This document shows, one piece after another, positions 9,801 to 19,200 of a stretch of 64,000 nt of DNA. The stretch comes from Streptomyces blattellae (GTDB lineage Bacteria; Actinomycetota; Actinomycetes; Streptomycetales; Streptomycetaceae). Position 1 is the first letter of the stretch. Each line of letters begins with the position of its first letter. The notes beneath the pieces were generated by a model. That model was not told the DNA's origin, ran no database searches, and saw only the letters and a program-made list of their open reading frames with translations. The stretch lies in assembly GCF_009709555.1 (NCBI RefSeq), contig NZ_WJBG01000193.1:1-64000 (forward strand). The letters run 5' to 3'. Made by a program: the position numbers and the translations under genes.

Positions 9801-12800
9801 GCTGCTCACCTTCGTCGACAACCGGCAGGACGCCTCCCTCCAGGCGGGCCACTTCAACGACTTCGTCCAGATCACGCAGCTGCGAGGCGCGCTGTACCGG
9901 GCGGCCCTCGACGCCGGGGAGGACGGCGTCCACCACGAGGAGCTGGCCTCCACCGTGGCGAACGCCCTTGCTTTGGAACCGGCCGACTACACCGGCCAGT
10001 CGGACCTGCCGCCCGCGCTCGCCCGCGCCGCCGCCAAGACCCTGCGCGATGTGATCGCGTTCCGGCTCTACCTCGACCTGGAGCGCGGCTGGCGCATCAC
10101 CATGCCCAACCTGGAGCAGACCGGCCTGCTCACCATCGATTACGAGGACCTGCAGTGGGTCGCCGAGCGGGACGAGCGCTGGCAGGACACGCACGCCACG
10201 CTCCGGGACGCCGACCCGGCCCTGCGCGCCGAGATCGTGCGGACCCTGCTCGACGAGATGCGCCGGTCGCTCGCCATCGACGTCCAGTACTTCCGAGACG
10301 ACTTCGACTCGCTCCAGCGGGCCAGCGAGGAACGTCTCGTCGACCCGTGGGTCCTGACCAAGAGCGACAGCCCCAAGGTGGGCACCGCATACCCCCGCCC
10401 CTCCAGACCCGGCCTGGACCGCTCCGGCCTCTTCCTCTCCGCGCGCGGCAAGTACGGCAAGTACCTGCGCCGCACCCACACCGGCTTCCGCGACCTGGAC
10501 ACCGACGACCTCCAACTCGTCATTGAGGAACTGTTGAAGGTCCTCGCGAAGGCTGGCCTCGTCACGGAGATCACCGAGGCGCCGCAGCGCTCCGGCCGCT
10601 TCCGTGCCCCCTCCGGCCCGGCCCTCACCGGGTACCGCGTCTCGGCGGCCTCCCTCATCTGGCGCGCAGGCAGCGGACAGACCGGCGCCCACGACCCGCT
10701 GACCCGCACCTACGCCAGCGGCGACGGGCCCCGTGTCAACACCTTCTTCCGCGACCTCTACCAGCAGGCCGCCGCCGACCTGGCGGGCCTGTTCGCCCGC
10801 GAGCACACCGCGCAGGTCGACCCCGGCGAGCGCGAGAAGCGTGAAGAGGCCTTCAGCAAGGCCGAGTTGAAGCTGCTCTACTGCTCCCCCACGATGGAGC
10901 TGGGCGTCGACATCTCCTCGCTCAACGCCGTCATGATGCGCAACGTCCCGCCGACCCCCGCCAACTACGCGCAGCGCAGCGGGCGCGCCGGCCGGAGCGG
11001 GCAGCCCGCGCTCGTCACCACGTACTGCGCCACCGGCAACAGCCACGACCAGTACTACTTCCGCCGCTCCGCGCGCATGGTCGCGGGCGCAGTCGCTCCG
11101 CCCCGCCTGGACCTCGCCAACGAGGACCTCGTCCTGTCCCACCTCCAGGGCATCTGGCTCGCCGAGACGGGCATCGCGCTGGGGCGGGCCATCCCCAAGG
11201 TCCTGGACACCACCTTCGACGAGTCCGCCGGCCGACCCGACCCCGCGCTCCTCCTGCACGCCGACATCGAGGCCGCCGCAGCCGACCCCGGCGCCCAGGC
11301 CCGTACCGTGGCCGCCGCCTACCAGGTCCTCGGTCCGCTGCTGCCCGAGTTCGCCCGGACGACCTGGTGGGACGAGAAGTGGATCGAGGACCGGGTGCGC
11401 TCGGCGCCCGAGCGGTTCAATCTGGCCTTCGAGCGCTGGCGCGACCTGTTCCGGGCCGCCCTGACCGAGCAGTACGTGCAGAACCGCCGCCGCAACGACT
11501 TCACGCTCACCGAGGGCGACCGCCGGCAGGCCCGGCGGCGCCGCGACGAGGCGGAGACCCAGCTCGCCCTGCTGCGCAACGAGACCCCGGACAGCAAGTC
11601 CGTCCTCTCCGACTTCAACCCCTACCGCTACCTTGCCTCCGAGGGCTTCCTGCCGGGCTACTCCTTCCCCCGTCTGCCGCTCGCCGCCTACATCCCCACC
11701 ACTGGCCGCCGCCAGGGCGACGGCGACTACCTCCAGCGCCCCCGGTTCCTCGCCATCCGCGAGTTCGGCCCCGGCGCGCTGATCTACCACGAGGGCGCCC
11801 GCTACCAGGTCACCCGCATCCAGCTGCCGCCCGACGCCTCCGGCGACATCGTCACCGGCGAGGCCCGCCGCTGCGGCCACTGCGGCTACCACCACGACCC
11901 GCAGCAGCGCGCCGACCGCTGCGAGATGTGCGGCCAGACGCTGGGCGCCGCCCTGTACGGCCTGCTCCAGCTGCACACCGTCTACACCCAGCGCCGCGAA
12001 CGCATCTCCTCCGACGAGGAGGAGCGGCGCAGGGCGGGCTTCCGCCTGGAGATCTCGTACCGCTTCCAGGACCATGGCGCCCGCAGGGGCCGCCAGGACG
12101 CCGAGGTCGCGGACCCGGCCGGCCAGCTGGCGACGCTCTCGTACGGCGACTCGGCGACCGTCCGCATCACCAACATGAGCCGGCTACGCGCCAAGGAGAA
12201 CGAGCCGCCCGGCTACTGGCTGGACCCCGCCGACGGCCGCTGGATGAACGAGCGGGACGCCGCCGAGGCCTCCGGCGACTCCAGCGAGATGCCCGTCGTG
12301 GACGCCGACGGCAACGAGAAGCGCCGCAAGAAGCGCGTGATCCCGTACGTTGAGGACCGCCGCAACATCCTGGTCCTCACCCTCGACGAACCGCTCGACG
12401 AGCCCGTCGCGATCTCCCTGATGTACGCCCTGGAGCGCGGCATCGAGACCGCGTTCGAGCTGGAGGACTCCGAACTCGGCAGCGAGCTCCTGCCGCCCGA
12501 CGACGGCCCCCGCGAGCGCCTGCTGTTCATGGAGGCCGCCGAGGGCGGCGCGGGCGTGCTCCGCCGCCTCCAGTCCGAGCCCGGCGCACTGGCGAAGGCA
12601 GCCCAACAGGCGCTGGAGATCTGCCACTTCGACGAGCACGGCAACGACACGGGCGGACCGCACCCCGACCGCCCGTGCGCCCGAGGCTGCTACGAGTGCC
12701 TGCTGACCTACGGCAACCAGCTCGACCACGCCGCCATCGACCGCCACTCGGTGCGAGACCTCCTGCTGCGCCTGGCCTCCGCCACGGCCGAGCCGGAGTC

Positions 12801-13209
12801 CCGCGGCGAGTCGCCGACCGAGCAGCACCGACGGCTCGTCCAGCAAGTGACCCAGGCACCCCAGGCCGAGGCCGACGACGCCCCCGCGGAGCCCGCCGCC
12901 TCCACACCCCTGGAGCGGACCTTCGTTACCTGGCTGAAAGAGTGCGGCCTGCGCCTGCCCGACGAGGCGCAGACCCTGGTCACCGAGGCGAACGCGGTGC
13001 CCGACTTCGTCTACCGCATGCCGGGCGTGAACCTCGCCGTCTTCGTCGAACACCCCGACGCCGAGGAGGACGCCACGCGCGACGCCGACGCCGAGGAACG
13101 CCTGTACGACGCGAACTGGGACGTCATCCGTTTCCCCCACGACGGTGACTGGGACGCGATCGCCGCCCGGCACGGCCGGTACTTCGGCACCGGCCACCCG
13201 GCGCCCTGA
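6880..13209 (+). CDS. Ser/Thr kinase - DEAD helicase - DUF1998 - putative nuclease fusion (DISARM-like)
   Basis: This 2109-aa protein begins with a complete Hanks-type kinase: K44 in VAVK, H149-R150-D151 in VVHRDLKPRN, DFG at 169-171 and an APE motif. Its glycine loop is atypical (DSGNMGEV). An SF2 helicase follows, with Walker A TTGTGSGKS at 458-466, DELH at 584-587 and box VI QRSGRAGRSG near 1365. Three zinc-binding pairs are present (CRECG, CLHCG, CGHCG...CEMCG). The DUF1998 cysteine signature is CARGCYECLLTYGNQ from residue 1933. The last 100 residues (PDFVY, D2042; VFVEH, E2057) resemble a small DUF559/Vsr-like nuclease fold, tentatively. DUF1998 helicases are the core of DISARM (DrmA/DrmB). 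The GTG start has a GAGGAG Shine-Dalgarno. The next two genes follow closely and complete a helicase-helicase-methylase set. Confidence 0.85.
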   Translation: MERETIAGRFRLLGAIDSGNMGEVHRAEDLQVAEAGADRIVAVKLILRRRSGAHVSTGADDKTVQRFAREVRIMGMLKHPNLPRTIDGGVDRADGTEPDLPYLAMEFLDGHPLADLVIEEPQLPVPWVAAIGVQMADGLAAAHAVEVVHRDLKPRNVMLTRGGLVKVLDFGMGRIVDDPDGTQLTSTGVTVGTARYMAPEQFQGKLVTQAADLYALGCVLYEMLVGVPPFVGESAYELGEKHVHEPPTPVRLIRSDMPEPLARLVDRLLAKDPADRPADAVAVREALLPFVVEDATLPAWGEFDPVCRLLEMRSEGPAPAALPEQGRSPSAPSREPRQSAGDGMDVFGVHRKLIDDYRDFTEGGTVIRDDRIAAFVEDDLNAKSQWPDPWLSLNPFFASAGTVAELATREVLHPECARIFQAGKTHGGTVCDGRPLTLHRHQREAVDAARTGVSYVLTTGTGSGKSLSYIVPIVDKVLREREAEGPAARKRVRAIIVYPMNALANSQLKELEKYLRDGYGAGREPVTFARYTGQEDDTRRREIRDNPPDILLTNYVMLELMLTRPDDRKSLISMAEGLEFLVLDELHTYRGRQGADVALLVRRVRQACRADRLQCVGTSATMSTEGTWEDQRQVVAEVASKLFGTTVRPEHVIGETLVRATNPAPDAVPAERLTAPTAPRAYADLVRDPLARWIETRFGLAEDEVTGRLVRQKPAKIEDAAAELAEVSGVPVDRCAQALRDTLEAGSQARHPVTERPLFAFRLHQFLSKSDTVYVTLEDKVSRHLTRDYQRVQPDSGGKLLMPLAFCRECGQEYLTVWRTEKDREVRYEPRRDTAATGGRQGDGYLYVDPDRPWPLNPDEAIADRRLPESWLEIDDRGQETIKKSYRDRVPRAVRVDPYGAEGRGELHAAFIPSPFLFCLHCGVAYEQTRGKDFAKLATLDQEGRSSATSLISASVVRSLKAVPPEALDKAARKLLTFVDNRQDASLQAGHFNDFVQITQLRGALYRAALDAGEDGVHHEELASTVANALALEPADYTGQSDLPPALARAAAKTLRDVIAFRLYLDLERGWRITMPNLEQTGLLTIDYEDLQWVAERDERWQDTHATLRDADPALRAEIVRTLLDEMRRSLAIDVQYFRDDFDSLQRASEERLVDPWVLTKSDSPKVGTAYPRPSRPGLDRSGLFLSARGKYGKYLRRTHTGFRDLDTDDLQLVIEELLKVLAKAGLVTEITEAPQRSGRFRAPSGPALTGYRVSAASLIWRAGSGQTGAHDPLTRTYASGDGPRVNTFFRDLYQQAAADLAGLFAREHTAQVDPGEREKREEAFSKAELKLLYCSPTMELGVDISSLNAVMMRNVPPTPANYAQRSGRAGRSGQPALVTTYCATGNSHDQYYFRRSARMVAGAVAPPRLDLANEDLVLSHLQGIWLAETGIALGRAIPKVLDTTFDESAGRPDPALLLHADIEAAAADPGAQARTVAAAYQVLGPLLPEFARTTWWDEKWIEDRVRSAPERFNLAFERWRDLFRAALTEQYVQNRRRNDFTLTEGDRRQARRRRDEAETQLALLRNETPDSKSVLSDFNPYRYLASEGFLPGYSFPRLPLAAYIPTTGRRQGDGDYLQRPRFLAIREFGPGALIYHEGARYQVTRIQLPPDASGDIVTGEARRCGHCGYHHDPQQRADRCEMCGQTLGAALYGLLQLHTVYTQRRERISSDEEERRRAGFRLEISYRFQDHGARRGRQDAEVADPAGQLATLSYGDSATVRITNMSRLRAKENEPPGYWLDPADGRWMNERDAAEASGDSSEMPVVDADGNEKRRKKRVIPYVEDRRNILVLTLDEPLDEPVAISLMYALERGIETAFELEDSELGSELLPPDDGPRERLLFMEAAEGGAGVLRRLQSEPGALAKAAQQALEICHFDEHGNDTGGPHPDRPCARGCYECLLTYGNQLDHAAIDRHSVRDLLLRLASATAEPESRGESPTEQHRRLVQQVTQAPQAEADDAPAEPAASTPLERTFVTWLKECGLRLPDEAQTLVTEANAVPDFVYRMPGVNLAVFVEHPDAEEDATRDADAEERLYDANWDVIRFPHDGDWDAIAARHGRYFGTGHPAP

Positions 13210-13294
13210 CCGGCCGGCCGTCCACCGTCCACACAGCCGACCCGCACCGACACGCCCCCACCACCGGGGGCGGAGGGAAGAGGACCAGACCCCG

Positions 13295-16252
13295 ATGACG
13301 CTCACCTACTCCGCCGGTTCCCTGGTGACGGCCCGCGGCCGGGAATGGGTCGTACTCCCCGAGAGCGCGCCCGACATGCTCGTCCTGCGCCCCCTCGGCG
13401 GCTCGGACGACGACATCGCCGCCGTCTTCCCCACCTTCGAGGAGGTGACGGGCGCCGAGTTCGCGCCGCCCTCGCCGACCGACCTCGGCGACGCCCGCGC
13501 CGCCGGACTGCTCCGCTCCGCGCTGCGCATCGGCTTCCGCTCCGGCGCGGGCCCCTTCCGCTCCCTCGCCGGCATCGCCGTCGAGCCCCGCGCCTACCAG
13601 CTCGTACCGCTGCTGATGGCGCTACGGCAGAAGACCGTCCGCATGCTGATCTCCGACGACGTCGGCATCGGCAAGACGGTCGAGGCGGGCCTGATCGCGA
13701 GCGAGCTGCTGGCACAGGGCGAGGCGACGGGGCTGGCGGTGCTGTGCTCGCCCGCGCTGGCCGAGCAGTGGCAGGAGGAACTGCGCACCAAGTTCGGCAT
13801 CGACGCCGAACTCGTCCTCGCCTCCACCGTCTCCCGCCTGGAGCGCGGCCTGGAGCTGGGCCAGTCCCTCTTCGACAAGCACCCCAACGTCGTCGTCTCC
13901 ACGGACTTCATCAAGTCCACCCGCCACCGTGACGACTTCGTCCGCCACTGCCCCGAGCTGGTCATCGTCGACGAAGCCCATACCTGCGTCGCCGCCGACG
14001 ACAACACCTCCACGCAAAACCAGCTGCGCTACGAACTGCTGCGCCGCATCGCCGCCGCCGAGGACCGCCACCTGCTCCTGGTCACGGCCACCCCGCACAG
14101 CGGCAAGGAGTCCGCGTTCCGCAACCTGCTGGGCCTGGTCCGGCCCGAACTCGCCACCGTGGACATGGACTCCACGCGCGGCCGTGAACTCCTCGCCCGG
14201 CACTTCGTACAACGCAAGCGGGCCGACGTACGCCAGTACCTCACCAAGGAGGACGGTCTCGGCGACAACAGCCTCGCCGAGCGCACGGCGTTCCCCTCCG
14301 ACCGCTACTTCAAGGACGAGACATACAAGCTGTCCCCGGCGTACCGCGCCCTGCTGGAGGACGCCATCGCCTACGCGAGCGAACGCGTCGAGGCCGCCGG
14401 CGAGCAGGGCAAGCGCGAGACCCGGATCGCCTGGTGGTCGGCGATCGCCCTGCTGCGCTCCCTCGTCTCCTCCCCGCGCGCCGCCGCCCAGACCCTGCGC
14501 ACCCGCTCCGCCGCCGCGGCGGCCGCCAGCGCGGAGGAGGCCGACCGGCTCGGCGCCCCGCTCACCCGCGACTCCGCCGACAACGACACCCTGGAGGGCC
14601 TGGACGTGGCCCCCGGCGCGGAGACCGACGGCACGCCTGTGGAGGGCGCGGGCGCCCGGCTGGCCGAACTCGCCGAGCGGGCGGCGGCGTTGGAGGGACC
14701 GGCCGAGGACGTCAAGCTCAAGTCCCTGGTCAAGCACCTCAAGGCCCTGCTCGCCGACGGCTACCACCCGATCGTCTTCTGCCGCTACATCCCGACCGCC
14801 GAGTACGTCGCCGGGCACCTGGAGGGCAAGCTCGGCGCCCGGACCGTCATCAAGGCCGTCACCGGCACCCTCTCCCCGCAGCAACGCGTGGAACGCATCG
14901 AGGAACTGGCGGCCGAGGCGGGCCAGGACACGGCGGCCCGCAGGGTGCTGGTCGCCACCGACTGCCTCTCCGAGGGCGTCAACCTCCAGCACTGGTTCGA
15001 CGCCGTCGTCCACTACGACCTCGCCTGGAACCCGACCCGCCACGACCAGCGCGAAGGCCGCGTCGACCGCTACGGCCAGAAGCGCGACGAGGTCCGCGTC
15101 ATCACCCTCTACGGCGCCGACAACGGCATCGACGGCAAGGTCCTCGAAGTCCTCATCAAGAAGCACCGCCAGATCCGCAAGGACCTCGGCATCTCCGTCT
15201 CCGTCCCCGACGAGTCGTCCACGGCGGTCACGGACGCCATCGTCGAGTGGCTGCTGCTGCGCGGCCAACAGGGCGAGCAGGAAGGCCTGTTCGGCCTGGA
15301 GGCCCTCGAAGCGCTGGACGCCAAGGCGGCGAAGCTGGAGACGGACTGGAAGTCGGCGGCCGAGCAGGAGACGACCTCCCGCTCCAAGTTCGCCCAGCGG
15401 GCCATCCACCCGGAGGAGGTCGCCCGCGAGGTCGCGGCCATCCGCGACACCCTCGGCCGCGCGGACGAGGTCCAGGACTTCGTCCGCCACTCGCTGGCCG
15501 CGCTGGAAGCCCACGTGGTGGAGGCGGGCGACGGCTCGGGCTCCGGTTCCGGCGATTTCACGGCCGAGGTCAGCGGTACCCCGGCGGGCCTGCGCGACGC
15601 GCTGGCCCCGGTGGTGGGCGCCGGCCTGGTCGAGAACGGCAAACCGATCCCGTTCCGTACGACGTCGGCGGTGGCCCGGGGCGAGGCGGCCCTGGTCCGC
15701 ACGGACCCCGTGGTGGGCGCCCTCGCCTCCCACGTCCTGAACGCGGCCCTGGACACCCAGGCCGACGGCCGCCGCCCGGCCCGCCGCTGCGGAGTGATCA
15801 CCACGACGGCGGTGACCGCCCGTGCGACCCTGCTGCTGGTCCGCTACCGCTTCCACCTCACGCTGCCGTCCCGGCAGGGCGAGAAGCAGCTCGTCGCCGA
15901 GGACGCCCGCCTGTTGGCCTTCCAGGGCGCCCCGAGGAACGCGGCGTGGCTGTCACAAGACGCGGCACTGGCCCTGCTGGAGGCCGAGGCGTCCGAGAAC
16001 ACCGACCCGTACTTCGGCGAGCGCACGATGACCCGCATCCTGGACCAGCTCCCAGAGGTCACCGACCACTTGGAGCAGTACAGCGAGGAACTGGCGGGCG
16101 AGCTGTACGACTCGCACCGCCGGGTGCGGCGTGCCTCCGACGAGATCGTCCGGGGCCTGCGGGTCACCGCCCAGAAGCCGGCCGACGTGCTCGGCGCATA
16201 CGTCTACCTGCCCGCGACCACCACCGCTGCCGCCCCGGGGGAGCACGCCTGA
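13295..16252 (+). CDS. SNF2-like helicase (DISARM DrmD-like)
   Basis: This 985-aa superfamily 2 translocase resembles DrmD/HepA proteins. Walker A is DDVGIGKTVEAGL (K127), Walker B is VIVDEAHTC near residue 225, motif III is LLVTATPHSGKE, and the C-terminal lobe has ATDCLSEGVNLQ and HDQREGRVDRYGQ. In DISARM the DrmD ATPase acts with the DUF1998 helicase and a methylase to block incoming phage DNA. The ATG at 13295 has an excellent GGAGGGAAGAGG Shine-Dalgarno. The frame is open upstream to 13145, inside the previous gene, but that part reads as out-of-frame proline/arginine-rich shadow. The stop overlaps the ATG of the methyltransferase (TGATG), so all three genes form one operon. Confidence 0.85.
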   Translation: MTLTYSAGSLVTARGREWVVLPESAPDMLVLRPLGGSDDDIAAVFPTFEEVTGAEFAPPSPTDLGDARAAGLLRSALRIGFRSGAGPFRSLAGIAVEPRAYQLVPLLMALRQKTVRMLISDDVGIGKTVEAGLIASELLAQGEATGLAVLCSPALAEQWQEELRTKFGIDAELVLASTVSRLERGLELGQSLFDKHPNVVVSTDFIKSTRHRDDFVRHCPELVIVDEAHTCVAADDNTSTQNQLRYELLRRIAAAEDRHLLLVTATPHSGKESAFRNLLGLVRPELATVDMDSTRGRELLARHFVQRKRADVRQYLTKEDGLGDNSLAERTAFPSDRYFKDETYKLSPAYRALLEDAIAYASERVEAAGEQGKRETRIAWWSAIALLRSLVSSPRAAAQTLRTRSAAAAAASAEEADRLGAPLTRDSADNDTLEGLDVAPGAETDGTPVEGAGARLAELAERAAALEGPAEDVKLKSLVKHLKALLADGYHPIVFCRYIPTAEYVAGHLEGKLGARTVIKAVTGTLSPQQRVERIEELAAEAGQDTAARRVLVATDCLSEGVNLQHWFDAVVHYDLAWNPTRHDQREGRVDRYGQKRDEVRVITLYGADNGIDGKVLEVLIKKHRQIRKDLGISVSVPDESSTAVTDAIVEWLLLRGQQGEQEGLFGLEALEALDAKAAKLETDWKSAAEQETTSRSKFAQRAIHPEEVAREVAAIRDTLGRADEVQDFVRHSLAALEAHVVEAGDGSGSGSGDFTAEVSGTPAGLRDALAPVVGAGLVENGKPIPFRTTSAVARGEAALVRTDPVVGALASHVLNAALDTQADGRRPARRCGVITTTAVTARATLLLVRYRFHLTLPSRQGEKQLVAEDARLLAFQGAPRNAAWLSQDAALALLEAEASENTDPYFGERTMTRILDQLPEVTDHLEQYSEELAGELYDSHRRVRRASDEIVRGLRVTAQKPADVLGAYVYLPATTTAAAPGEHA

Positions 16253-19200
16253 TGTCCGCCACCACCCGCAACCAGGTCTTCACCGCCGTCCACACGGTCG
16301 GCGGCCTGCTCCCCGCCGACATGCTGCTGCGCATCTCGGAGGGCAAGGACATCAAGGGCTCCGCGCCGTCCGACTACCGCGTCGTGGGCGCCCGGTCGGT
16401 CCGTGACGAGGCCGAACGCCACTGGGACTACCTGAAGGCGGCCTGGCGCGAGCTGCGCGAGAAGCTGCCGGCCGACCCCGAGGCCGAGGTCCGCGCCGAC
16501 CCGACCGGCCTCGCGATCACCCAGTGGCTCGAACCCCTCTTCGCCGAGCTGGGCTTCGGCCTGCTGACCCCGGTCGGCGCATCGGGCATCCCCGCCGACA
16601 GCGACCCCGACAAGCGGTTCCCGGTCAGCCACCGCTGGAACCACGCCCTGATCCACCTCACCGCATGGAACGCCCACCTGGACAAGCGACCGGGCGGCGC
16701 GGGCACGGTCCCGCCCCAGTCGATGGTCCAGGAGTGCCTGAACCGCACGGAGGCCCACCTCTGGGGCGTCCTGACCAACGGCCGCCAGCTGCGGCTGCTG
16801 CGCGACTCCAGCGCGCTGGCGACGGCGTCGTACGTCGAGTTCGACCTTGAGGCCATCTTCGACGGCGAGCTGTTCAGCGAGTTCGTCCTGCTGTACCGGC
16901 TGTTGCACGCCTCGCGGTTCGAGGTGGCGGAGGGGGCGGCTCCTTCGACATGCCCGCTGGAGGCGTGGCGCACGGAGGCCATCGCCTCAGGCACGCGTGC
17001 GCTGGACCAGCTCCGGAAGGGGGTGCAGGAGGCGATCACGGCGCTGGGGACGGGGTTCTTGCGGCATCCGGGGAACGGGGCCCTGCGCGAGGACGTCCAC
17101 CCCAGGGAACTTCGGTCCGCCCTGCTCCGGCTGGTCTACCGGCTGCTGTTCGTCTTCGTCGCCGAGGACCGCGACGCGCTGCTGTCGCCGGACGCGGACG
17201 CGTTGGCGCGTGAGCGGTACGAGACGTACTTCTCGTCGGCCCGGCTGCGTGCCCACGCCCGGAAGCGTCGCGGCACGGCACACGGCGACCTGTACGAGGC
17301 GCTGCGCATCGTCCTCACGGCCCTCGGCGACGAGAACGGCCGCCCAGAACTCGGCCTGCCCGGCCTCGGGGGCCTGTTCAACGACACGGACGCGGACGCC
17401 CCGCTGCGCGGCCTGAAGCTATCCAACGAAGCCCTGCTGACCGCCGTACGCCACCTGTCCCAGGTCCGCGACGGAAGTGCGGGCCGCTGGCGGGCGGTCG
17501 ACTACCGGCACCTCGACGCGGAGGAGCTGGGCTCCGTCTACGAGTCCCTGCTGGAACTGGAGCCGAAGTACAGCGCCGCTGACCGCACCTTCGAACTGGT
17601 CGAGGTGGCGGGCAACACCCGTAAGACGACAGGCAGTTACTATACGCCGTCGTCGCTCATCGAGTGCCTGCTGGATTCCGCGCTGGACCCGGTGATAGAC
17701 GACGCGGTGAAGCGGGGCGAGGAAGCGGCGGCAAGCGCGGGGGCGCCCGACCCTGCGGACTCGATCGTGACCGAACTGCTGTCCCTGACGGTCTGCGACC
17801 CGGCGTGCGGCTCCGGCCACTTCCTCGTGGCGGCGGCCCGGCGGATCGCCAAGCAGGTGGCGGCGGTCCGGGAACGCAACCCGGAGCCGACGCTGGACGC
17901 CGTCCGCCACGCGTTGCACGAGGTTATCGCCCGCTGCATCTACGGAGTAGACCTCAACCCGATGGCCGTGGAACTGGCCAAGGTGTCCCTGTGGCTGGAG
18001 GCACTGGAGCCCGGCAAGCCGCTGAGCTTCCTGGACGCCCACGTGAAGCACGGCAACGGGCTCATCGGGGCGACCCCGAAGCTGCTCCGTGACGGCATTC
18101 CGGACGACGCCTTCATCGCCACCGAGGGCGACGACAAGAAGCACGCCAAGGCCCTGGAGAAGGCCAACCAGCAGGAACGGATCGGCCAGGGCAGCCTCTT
18201 CGACATCGGCGAGGAGACGGTCAACGTCACCAACACCGTGTTCGGCCGGGGGCTTCGGGCCATCACCCTGGCTCAGGCCGAGGAACTGACCGACGTACGT
18301 AGCCAGGAGGAGGCGTACGAAGAGTGGGTCGCCTCGTCCGAGTACCAGCGCGCACTGCGGGTCGCCGACGCGTGGTGCGCGGCGTTCGTGTGGCTGAAGA
18401 CGCCGGAGGCTCCGCGTGCGGTGACGCACGGGGTGTTCAAGGCGCTGGAGGACTCCAGCGGCGAGGGGGTCGCGTCGGAGACCAAGGGCGAGATCAGGCG
18501 GTTGCGCAAGCAGTACACCTTCTTCCACTGGCATCTGGAGTTCCCCGAGGTCTTCTCGGTACCGGAGGACGGCCGAGGTGTTTCAGAGGCGACCGGGTGG
18601 GCCGGAGGCTTCGACTGCGTAGTTGGCAATCCGCCGTGGGACAGTGTGGAATTCCGGGAACAGGAATTTTTCGCGACGAAGCAGGCGCCGGAGATCGCCG
18701 AAGCGTCCCGGTCTGCCGTCCGCAAGAAGATGATCGATGCGTTGAGGGAATCCCCAGACACACTACCGCTGTACGAAGACTTCCAGGCGGGCAAGCGGAA
18801 GGTGTATGCCGAGAGTCACTTCCTTCGCCGTTCAGGTCGAGTTCCGCTGACAGGCCAGGGGAATCTCAACACGTACGCCGTCTTCACAGAGACGGATCGC
18901 ATCCTAATCGGGCCGAAGGGGCGAGCAGGAGTTATCGCGCCAACAGGGATCGCCACGGATGCACGGACGCAGTACTTTTTCAAGGACCTGGTGCAGAGTC
19001 GCGCGATCTCGGCGCTGTACGACTTCGAGAATCGCGCCGGTCTCTTCCCGGCCGTGGACTCCCGGATGAAGTTCAGCATCTTGTCGGTCACTGGCCGATC
19101 CCTTACCGAACCGGCGGCACGGTTCGCGTTCTTCCTGCATGACCCGACCGAACTGGACGACGCGGAAAAGGTGTTCACGCTGACGCCGGAGGAGATCACG

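Noticed and set aside
8053-12075. 1340-aa open frame on the minus strand
   Set aside because: It is antisense to the kinase-helicase gene, has no domain I recognise, and is the shadow expected in very GC-rich coding DNA.
13622-15856. 744-aa minus-strand frame
   Set aside because: Shadow of the SNF2-like helicase; the forward frame carries all motifs.
14434-16251. Extension of the large methyltransferase frame upstream of 16252
   Set aside because: Out-of-frame proline/arginine-rich reading of the helicase gene; the ATG at 16252 overlaps the helicase stop.
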